Positions 9,601-15,306 of a stretch of 64,000 nt of DNA are shown here, in pieces. The position numbers and the translations under genes are program-made. The notes beneath the pieces were generated by a model. That model was not told where the DNA came from, searched no databases, and worked only from the letters and a program-made list of their open reading frames with translations. Position 1 is the first letter of the stretch; each line of letters begins with the position of its first letter. Source of the DNA: Bacteroidales bacterium (GTDB lineage: Bacteria > Bacteroidota > Bacteroidia > Bacteroidales > Muribaculaceae); the NCBI GenBank assembly GCA_900768685.1, contig CAAGDX010000014.1, forward strand, positions 1 to 64,000. Reading direction: 5' to 3'.

Positions 9601-10168
9601 TTACCATTTGGATGTTAACAATAATCGTTCAGATTTAGTTTTTGCATCAAATATGATTTCCGTTGGTATTGACATTGGTCGATGGAATTTGATGATAATG
9701 GTGGGACAACCAAAGTCTGTATCTGAATATGTTCAAGCTTCAAGCCGTGTAGCAAGAAATACTTATGGACTCGTACTGAATCTGTTTAACCCACATAGAG
9801 TTCGTGAGTTGTCTATTTATGAGAATTATACGTCTTTTCATAATTCTTATTATAAGGCAGTTGAACCTCTAAGTATTACTCCTTTCACACGCTCTACAAT
9901 TAAACACAAAATATTGAATAATATTATTGAGATTTATAGAAATTATTTTTTAGATAATCGAAATATTGACGAAACTGTGTTAGCACAAAGTGTGTATGAC
10001 TTTTTGTTTAGAAATCGTTTTGAAAATGCAGAAATTCTGAGAGACGACTTTATTCGTGAAGCTGAAAATGCATTGAGGCATAGAAATGAAGATAATAAAG
10101 CTCAGGCACTCAGGTCTGTTGGTGAAAATTCTTATATAAGTATTAATGGCGTAACTTACAGAAGATGA
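6671..10168 (+). CDS. drmA: DrmA-type helicase, DISARM-like anti-phage defence
   Basis: A 1165-aa superfamily 2 helicase/ATPase. Seen directly: Walker A FPTGGGKTEAYLAL near residues 552-565, DEAD-box variant DELH at about 748-751 within IIQDELHLLVGALGSITG, motif III ASTAT near 783, and motif VI QASSRVARN near 1022. A Cys-rich insertion (CPWCG near 665, then further Cys pairs) looks like a zinc ribbon between the helicase motifs. The IQDELHL-x(2)-G-x-LG-S motif II context and the helicase C-terminal region are characteristic of DISARM DrmA. The N-terminal third has an Asn/Asp/Glu-rich linker (about 60-120). DrmA acts with DrmB as a DNA-binding and translocating complex against incoming phage DNA. 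Its stop overlaps the drmB start (ATGA), indicating translational coupling. Confidence 0.8.
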   Translation: MCLTDIEARDIIEDDVKKKMLGPGYAIDVLFCEDVNEEIIPEQPRNAYRMGMLLPLQTPGNATANTNEDIQNDGDIFDVIEAQEAENEAVNNANNEGDLDWKNVSDEGSEDVQPTFVPQNQTANNMQSHIGLITCVNQNTNNVRITISYGTYSRMDWDTERNEVKVKSGQFTGSVSDAIEEIDRDENVRTWLQLNGIESFANAINIDRDNNQISISPNLQNRPERNLYFRNGINLVVQELIGILFAPHFKRSHHEIQKEIDLTPGQDINIDEKLDDNVRLYVQSFQSQEKKFINVQLQSINQIIYQPKIELEGNLIPYTEPITSLEHDEENNINEFLYRNVENYGKGVNCAIGWDNNRPCNRVFTTFIPTVNIEKFSNKANDQEIIELCKLRNLSIWTERNNEDYIKCLSGFVDGYKTWHIKQTQIANGIEGYGNQKTTILDRQQMLLDRLRDNVQYLQDNEEALMCFKIANTAMLLQMVVARHPDFSKGRPLVERVAEFYNNLEFFSNATYTERMDEPSYYPFQLAFLLMNVKSTFEVQDVNHTKNVDLIWFPTGGGKTEAYLALTALTIVQRRRVQQRNGVSVIMRYTLRLLTTQQFERATYLICALDFLRQTNEGLNLGEEKISIGLYVGNGVTPNTIEEAIRRYRDFNNNHNGNNPFPVCYCPWCGTNLVDGDKYGYDINRFTISCLNNQCIFSGQLPIYYIDEQIYQRKPTLLFATVDKFAQLYRNRNANLLRDCSPDLIIQDELHLLVGALGSITGFYEPMIEKLCSTEDRRPKIIASTATTRNTSRLIQALYNRNVNVFPAQGIEYNDNYFSHTDRGNEKRRQIGLAPSQNVSSNVAEIRLTAILLLAKVKVFKEFISRQGLDWTNPQHVIQACKNVDRLAELLTNYWTTVLYYNNLKDLGRSRSRVPQEIFENVRSHQYLYLIPNSLRILRCNNGFTSNVIEFTSRIDSGRIKGYLDRAQNPIGATVNNYHLDVNNNRSDLVFASNMISVGIDIGRWNLMIMVGQPKSVSEYVQASSRVARNTYGLVLNLFNPHRVRELSIYENYTSFHNSYYKAVEPLSITPFTRSTIKHKILNNIIEIYRNYFLDNRNIDETVLAQSVYDFLFRNRFENAEILRDDFIREAENALRHRNEDNKAQALRSVGENSYISINGVTYRR

Positions 10169-11766
10169 AAAAATTAGAACAAATATCTCAAGAAAAACTG
10201 ATTTCGAACTATGGCGGGGGCGGAAGTATTATTGAAACTAACACAAATGGCTCATTAAAAGTTTCCGATTATGATAATTGGAGATGTTACAATCAAAGAA
10301 GAAATAATAATTTAAATGAAATAATAGATAATCGGCTTTTGAGCCTCGTAAGGCAAACATATCCTAATCGTAATGTACATCTTGTCAGTATTCCTACACC
10401 TGATTTGTCGCAAAATGTATATTATGCAGGAAACGATGATATTAAAGATACAATTACTGCGGATAGATTCCCTAAGTGGTATTTTTGTCCTAATTGCCAT
10501 AGATTAGAAAAACTTGAAAGTTGGGCTAGATTGTGGGTTGAGCATCCGCCTAAACCTAATCAACGCAGAGGTAGAAATGCAAGGAATACAAGAAATAATA
10601 GAACTGAACAAGAATATTATAAAAATGAGCCAATTTGTTACGTTGATAATAGAAAACTTGAACAAGTTCGTTTCGTAATGGCTTCGCTTGATACTGGAGA
10701 AATAAAAGATATTCCTTTTGATTGCCTTTTTTCAACGCAACCAGATGGTAATGTGTGGAATATTGAGCAGCTATATGTTAATAATATTTTCTACAAGACA
10801 ATTAGAAACAGAGATGGTTTAGATGCTATTTATATTGAACATAGAGATGAAAATAATATTGGTAGAAATATTTATATGTCAAGCATTGATAGATGTTATC
10901 TTGTTTATAATGGTCATACATATAAAATGGCAATGAAAGGAAGTCAAAGTTTGTATTTCCCTAATATTGTGAGAAGCATATATATTCCTTATAACGAAGG
11001 AGACAATTTCGCTACTATAGACGAGTTGGAATTACAAGAATTTAGATTTCTAACAAATGGAGAAAATTATCGTAATAATTTACTGGTTACAGCCGACGAA
11101 AATCTTGTAATAAGGAGAAAACCTGAATTGGATGGTAGGGTTCCTCTTATTTCTAATATTAGTGCTATAGAAAGGCTGAAAGAAACGTCAGTTCTTTTAA
11201 GTTATTCTCGTTTAGGAAGAAATTCCGAGGAAATGGATTGGTATAATTGTACAACCCAAGCAATTGAAAGAACAAACCCGCATTTAAAATATCCCTTTAG
11301 AGGTGATATAAACGCTCAAACTTGGATTCCTGCTGTTGAATCTTATGGAGAAGGACTACTTTTTGAAATGGACACAGTTAATCTGCAGGTAATTCATACG
11401 CTATGCCATATTATTATGAAAGAAATGGAGTTTCAGTGTGGATATCCTTTGACCTCCCTCAAGGAAAAAATATATATTGACAACGATAATAATAGGGCTG
11501 GTTTTATTATTTATACCATAGGAGGCAGTGAAGGAAGCTATGGTGGATTAATATCTCTCACAGACAGTGAAAAGATTGTCAACTTAATACAATCCGGTTG
11601 TGAACGTGCAAAACATTGTCCCAATGACCCAATTTGTTTAAATGACAATGCTCATTGTTTTGCATGCCTTGATTTGCCTGAAACATCTTGCTGTAAGTTT
11701 AATAACGATCTAAACAGAAGACAATTTTTGGAATTTTTAGAAAATACAATTAATCATCAAGAATAA
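10165..11766 (+). CDS. drmB: DrmB-like protein (DUF1998)
   Basis: A 533-aa protein with an N-terminal CPNC zinc-ribbon half (Cys108, Cys111). Its C-terminal DUF1998-type region contains GGSEGSYGGLISL and then a cysteine cluster (about 479-518: CERAKHCPNDPIC, CFACLDL, SCCKF). This arrangement is that of DrmB, the DUF1998 partner of DrmA in DISARM. In characterised systems DrmA and DrmB form a complex. It overlaps drmA by 4 nt. No DrmC (phospholipase-D-like) gene and no DNA methyltransferase follows; the next gene is the iron transporter feoAB. Base composition is A+T-rich like its two upstream neighbours. Confidence 0.75.
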   Translation: MKKLEQISQEKLISNYGGGGSIIETNTNGSLKVSDYDNWRCYNQRRNNNLNEIIDNRLLSLVRQTYPNRNVHLVSIPTPDLSQNVYYAGNDDIKDTITADRFPKWYFCPNCHRLEKLESWARLWVEHPPKPNQRRGRNARNTRNNRTEQEYYKNEPICYVDNRKLEQVRFVMASLDTGEIKDIPFDCLFSTQPDGNVWNIEQLYVNNIFYKTIRNRDGLDAIYIEHRDENNIGRNIYMSSIDRCYLVYNGHTYKMAMKGSQSLYFPNIVRSIYIPYNEGDNFATIDELELQEFRFLTNGENYRNNLLVTADENLVIRRKPELDGRVPLISNISAIERLKETSVLLSYSRLGRNSEEMDWYNCTTQAIERTNPHLKYPFRGDINAQTWIPAVESYGEGLLFEMDTVNLQVIHTLCHIIMKEMEFQCGYPLTSLKEKIYIDNDNNRAGFIIYTIGGSEGSYGGLISLTDSEKIVNLIQSGCERAKHCPNDPICLNDNAHCFACLDLPETSCCKFNNDLNRRQFLEFLENTINHQE

Positions 11767-11812
11767 GTTTGTTATAAAAAGAATTGAGCAATTTAGTATA
11801 ATTTATACTTTT

Positions 11813-11872
11813 TATGGGCTTTCGCCACACCTTGCTAGTAAGTGGCAAGGCGAGAGTGGCTGAGAGCCTATA
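11813..11872. repeat. 60-nt extended stem-loop after drmB
   Basis: Three nested perfect or near-perfect stems make one hairpin. The outer stem is 11813-11823 with 11862-11872 (11 bp including two G-U wobbles). The middle is GCCAC 11824-11828 with GTGGC 11856-11860. The inner is CCTTGC 11830-11835 with GCAAGG 11845-11850, closing a 9-nt loop. No U-tract follows on either strand, so it is not a typical terminator. It marks the point where the AT-rich island ends. It may be a structured RNA, a mobile-repeat remnant or a former recombination site. Confidence 0.6.
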
Positions 11873-12020
11873 GTTCTTCAATTTCGTATCATTACATTAT
11901 TCTTGTTTTCGTGTTGGGATTATCTGTTGTGTTCCAATTACTTCAAAGGTGCGTTCTCCTTAACCTTATAACTAAATTTATACTGATAGGGGACATTAGT
12001 GTTGTCTTAACGATTTTTTT

Positions 12021-12062
12021 ATTTAGAATGTTTCTAAATTAGAAATATTATTGCGAAATTTG
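12021..12062 (+). promoter_or_regulatory. Probable iron-responsive operator and promoter of feoAB
   Basis: Two overlapping dyads occur: ATTTAGAA-tgt-TTCTAAAT (12021-12039) and TTTCTAA-a-TTAGAAA (12031-12045). They give three alternating hexamers TTAGAA/TTCTAA/TTAGAA, the overlapping-hexamer design seen in Fur-type operators. A weak -7 box GAAATTTG (12055-12062) ends 33 nt before the ATG, and the dyads cover the -33 position (TTTC 12031-12034), as expected for a repressor site. Which regulator binds is unknown. Confidence 0.5.
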
Positions 12063-12095
12063 CAGTGTTATTCACAACTATAGTAGAGAAAAGCG

Positions 12096-14498
12096 ATGAC
12101 ACTTGATGAACTGAAAACGGGTGAAAGTGCGATAATACTGAAAATTCGCGGTTATGGTGCTTTCCGTAAGCGAGTTACGGAAATGGGATTTATTCGAGGC
12201 AGAAGGATAGATGCCATTCAGGCTGCTCCTACTCATGACCCGGTGAAATACTCCATTATGGGCTATGAGGTTTTGCTCCGCCACGCAGAAGCAAAATATA
12301 TTGAAATTATTCCATGCAGTAAAGACTGCAAAGTTACTTTTGATTCGGTACGTTTTTCCGAAGACTTCACGGATGAGGTTTCACGACGTTATGCAGGCGA
12401 AAGTCACACAATAAATGTGGCACTCCTGGGAAATCCTAATAGTGGCAAGACTTCCCTGTTTAATTCCATTTCCGGTGCGAAAGGCTCTGTGGCAAACTAT
12501 GCAGGAGTGACGGTGGAGGCTGCCAAACAGTCTTTTACTTATTCCGGCTATACATTTAATTTTATTGACTTGCCCGGAACATATTCCCTTTCAACTTCTT
12601 CTCACGAAGACCTGTTTGTACGCCGTTTTCTGCAAAATGAGTGTCCTGACGTGATTCTGAATGTGGTGGATGCGTCTAACATTGAGCGAAATCTTTTCCT
12701 CACAACGGAACTGATTGATATGGACCGCCCGATGGTGATTGCCCTGAATATGTTCGACGAGTTGGAAAAGACCGGTGCGGTGTTTGACTACGACAGCCTC
12801 GGCAAGATGATAGGTGTGCCTATGGTGCCTACTGTGTCAAAAGACGGGGAGGGCAAGAATGAACTGCTTGACACACTGATAAATACATACGAGCAACACG
12901 ATAAACGTGTAAGGCATATCCATGTTCGCCTTAATGCGGATATTGAGCGTGCCGTGGGGCTGCTGAAAGATATAATTAAGGGAGATGGCACTATTGAGCG
13001 GCATTTTTCTCCACGCTACCTGGCTATCAAACTCCTTGAGGGAGACAGCGAGGTGCAAAATATCCTCGCTGATTGTGATTCATACGGCGAACTGATTAAG
13101 ATTCGTGATGAGCAGGTGGCGGAAATTTTGGAGATTCACCCGCAAGAAGATATTGCCACGATTGTGGCTAATGAAAAATACGGATTTATAGCCGGTGCAC
13201 TTGCAGAGACTTTTCACCGTGCCAAAGGTGAAAGCGAAGACAAAACAAAGGCTATAGATGCTATTGTCACAAACCGTCTGATAGGCTTTCCGATATTTTT
13301 TGCGGTGATGTTCGTGATGTTTTGGGCTACCTTCTCGCTTGGTGCATATCCTCAAGACTGGATAGAATCCGGAGTGAACTTTATTTCAAACATAATCCGC
13401 GAATATATGCCGGAAGGCGTACTCAAAGACCTTGTTTGCGATGGAATTATAGGTGGAGTGGGAGGTGTGATAATCTTCCTGCCAAACATATTGATACTAT
13501 ATTTCTTCATTTCGCTTATGGAGGACTCCGGCTATATGTCTCGAGCGGCATTTATTATGGACAGCACGATGCACAAACTGGGACTTCACGGCAAATCATT
13601 TATTCCGCTCGTTATGGGCTTCGGATGTAATGTCCCTGCGGTTATGGCGTCCGGTGCAATAGAAAGTCGTACGAGCCGCATAATTACGATTCTCATCAAT
13701 CCGTTTATGTCTTGCTCTGCACGTCTGCCGGTGTATGTACTGCTGATTGGCATTTTCTTCAGTGAACATGCGGCACTGATGTTTTTCGGTATTTATGCTC
13801 TTGGCATTATGGCTGCTATTTTTTCCGCACGATTACTGAGAAGATTCTGGTACAACGATGAGGAAACACCGTTCGTAATGGAACTTCCGCCATATCGTAT
13901 GCCGACACTTAAGTCATGTCTCCGACACATGTGGGGCAAGGGTCGTGAATACCTTAAAAAGATAGCGGGAGTAATACTTTTTGCAAGTATCGTTATTTGG
14001 ACACTGAATTATTTCCCGAATCACGATGTGGAGCCGCTTACAGAAGAGCAAATGGCAACTATTGATGAGTCTGAGATAGATCCCGAGCGTGACTCATATC
14101 TGGAAATGATAGGCAAGGCGATAAATCCTGTGCTCAGTCCGCTTGGTTTCTCATGGCGTACGTCTGTGGCAGTGATTACGGGTTTGCCGGCAAAGGAAAT
14201 TACCGTTTCCACACTTGGCGTGCTTTACACCGGCGACAGTGAGGCGGAGCAAGCCACACTTAAGGAACGACTTTCCTCACCGTCGCCTATCACGGGTAAA
14301 CCGGACTTTGATAAGGCGTCTGCATTGTCACTAATGGTGTTTGTACTTCTATACACTCCGTGTTTTGCTACATTGGCAGCTATAGTGAAGGAGTGTGGCT
14401 CATGGAAGTACGGTGCGTTTTCTGCGGCATACAATACTACGCTGGCATGGGTAGCAGCATTTGCAGTATATCGCATAGCACTTTTGTTTATTGCATAG
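12096..14498 (+). CDS. feoB: FeoA-FeoB fusion, ferrous iron transporter
   Basis: An 800-aa inner-membrane Fe(II) importer in which FeoA is fused to the N-terminus, an arrangement common in Bacteroidetes. The FeoA-type SH3-like domain occupies about 1-75. The cytoplasmic G domain follows, with G1 GNPNSGKTS (about 111-119), switch region GVTVEAAK, G3 DLPGTYS and G4-like NMFDE. The membrane part has the two inverted Gate motifs, the first around GFGCNVPAVMASGAIESR. The C-terminal half has about 8-10 helices. A palindromic operator upstream suggests iron control, and a strong terminator follows. Confidence 0.95.
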   Translation: MTLDELKTGESAIILKIRGYGAFRKRVTEMGFIRGRRIDAIQAAPTHDPVKYSIMGYEVLLRHAEAKYIEIIPCSKDCKVTFDSVRFSEDFTDEVSRRYAGESHTINVALLGNPNSGKTSLFNSISGAKGSVANYAGVTVEAAKQSFTYSGYTFNFIDLPGTYSLSTSSHEDLFVRRFLQNECPDVILNVVDASNIERNLFLTTELIDMDRPMVIALNMFDELEKTGAVFDYDSLGKMIGVPMVPTVSKDGEGKNELLDTLINTYEQHDKRVRHIHVRLNADIERAVGLLKDIIKGDGTIERHFSPRYLAIKLLEGDSEVQNILADCDSYGELIKIRDEQVAEILEIHPQEDIATIVANEKYGFIAGALAETFHRAKGESEDKTKAIDAIVTNRLIGFPIFFAVMFVMFWATFSLGAYPQDWIESGVNFISNIIREYMPEGVLKDLVCDGIIGGVGGVIIFLPNILILYFFISLMEDSGYMSRAAFIMDSTMHKLGLHGKSFIPLVMGFGCNVPAVMASGAIESRTSRIITILINPFMSCSARLPVYVLLIGIFFSEHAALMFFGIYALGIMAAIFSARLLRRFWYNDEETPFVMELPPYRMPTLKSCLRHMWGKGREYLKKIAGVILFASIVIWTLNYFPNHDVEPLTEEQMATIDESEIDPERDSYLEMIGKAINPVLSPLGFSWRTSVAVITGLPAKEITVSTLGVLYTGDSEAEQATLKERLSSPSPITGKPDFDKASALSLMVFVLLYTPCFATLAAIVKECGSWKYGAFSAAYNTTLAWVAAFAVYRIALLFIA

Positions 14499-14566
14499 CA
14501 TTGGATTTTTCTGAAAATTTAAAGGTTTTAGGGCGAAAATATTTCTCTTAAAATTTGTATATCATT

Positions 14567-14601
14567 AAGGACAGAAAATTATCATCTGTCCTTATTTTTT
14601 T
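14567..14601 (+). terminator. Rho-independent terminator of feoAB
   Basis: A perfect 9-bp stem AAGGACAGA (14567-14575) and TCTGTCCTT (14585-14593) with a 9-nt loop, followed by ATTTTTTT. Confidence 0.85.
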
Positions 14602-14623
14602 GTAAAAAAACGCTTGTCAAAAA

Positions 14624-14657
14624 CGGACAAAATAGCATTTTAGGGGTATTTTGTCCG
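14624..14657. repeat. 11-bp inverted repeat before the DUF1573 gene
   Basis: CGGACAAAATA at 14624-14634 and its exact reverse complement at 14647-14657 are separated by 12 nt. The right arm is also the first of the phased GTC repeats that follow. Confidence 0.6.
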
Positions 14658-14717
14658 ATTTTGTCAAACTTTTGTCCGTTTCTGTCATATAAAATTTGTG
14701 TAAGAACGTTAATTTTG
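14649..14717 (+). promoter_or_regulatory. Phased TTTTGTC repeats (Pho-box-like) and -7 box
   Basis: Four direct repeats with GTC at 14653, 14663, 14674 and 14684 are spaced 10, 11 and 10 nt, one helical turn each. The last, TCTGTCATAT, is close to the half-site of the PhoB box (CTGTCATA) bound by OmpR/PhoB-type response regulators. A -7 box TAATTTTG follows at 14710-14717, 39 nt before the DUF1573 ATG. No TTTG exists at -33; the last repeat sits there instead, the geometry of an activator-dependent promoter. The regulator is not in this window. Confidence 0.45.
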
Positions 14718-14756
14718 CAACGTAATAATACGCTTAAACGCATTTGCCGTTTAACT

Positions 14757-15182
14757 ATGAATATAATTGTGTTTTATAAAAGGCTTATTGCTTTAGTGTT
14801 TCTGTTGTTCACTGTTGCATCTGTATCCTCCCAAAGTGAAATAGGGTGGATAGGTGGAACGGTTTTTGAGTTTGGAGAAATACGTGAAGCAGATGGTGAA
14901 ATCCGGCATTGTTTCCGGTTTCGCAACAATGGCGAAGAACCTTTCAGCATTATTCGCATAAGCACAAGTTGCGGTTGCACGAATGTGGATTACACACGAA
15001 CCCTTATTGAACCCGGTGACACAGCAAAAATAGACGTTACATTTAATCCCGCAGGACGTGACGGAAAATTCCGCTCTCGCCTTGCAGTATATACGGATTC
15101 TCCGGACGGCATGAACAGTCTTTTCCTCAAAGGATATGTAATACCGTTGGAAAAACCGGATAGCACCTTGGTTCAGGAATAG
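14757..15182 (+). CDS. Exported DUF1573 protein
   Basis: A 141-aa protein with an N-terminal signal peptide (hydrophobic core LIALVFLLFTVASVSS) and a single DUF1573 domain, an Ig/ASPM-SPD-2-Hydin-like beta fold. Diagnostic parts are VFEFGEI, the TSCGCTNVDYT motif and IEPGDTAKIDVTFNP. The start MNIIVF at 14757 is chosen over an upstream in-frame ATG because it directly precedes the signal peptide and lies at the normal distance from the -7 box. DUF1573 proteins are common periplasmic or surface proteins in Bacteroidetes with unknown biochemical role. It stands alone, 124 nt before the T9SS cargo gene. Confidence 0.8.
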   Translation: MNIIVFYKRLIALVFLLFTVASVSSQSEIGWIGGTVFEFGEIREADGEIRHCFRFRNNGEEPFSIIRISTSCGCTNVDYTRTLIEPGDTAKIDVTFNPAGRDGKFRSRLAVYTDSPDGMNSLFLKGYVIPLEKPDSTLVQE

Positions 15183-15306
15183 CGTAGAGGTTTGGGGAAA
15201 GTGAAGCGGATATTAAGTCATAAAATGTGGCATAAATATAGAATACTTAACAAACAGCATAAAACAATTAATTATCTCAAATATTAACTCTAAAAACAGT
15301 GTTAAA

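Larger units (their letters stand above)
11767..12095. other. Intergenic region between drmB and feoAB
   Basis: This 329-nt gap holds a long hairpin (11813-11872) and a probable operator/promoter for feoAB (12021-12062). A 66-codon open frame at 11842-12042 has no recognisable protein features and overlaps both, so I do not call it a gene. Confidence 0.6.

Noticed and set aside
11842..12042. A 66-codon open frame between drmB and feoAB
   Set aside because: It overlaps the 60-nt hairpin and the feoAB operator, has a random-looking hydrophobic composition, and has no promoter or conserved domain.
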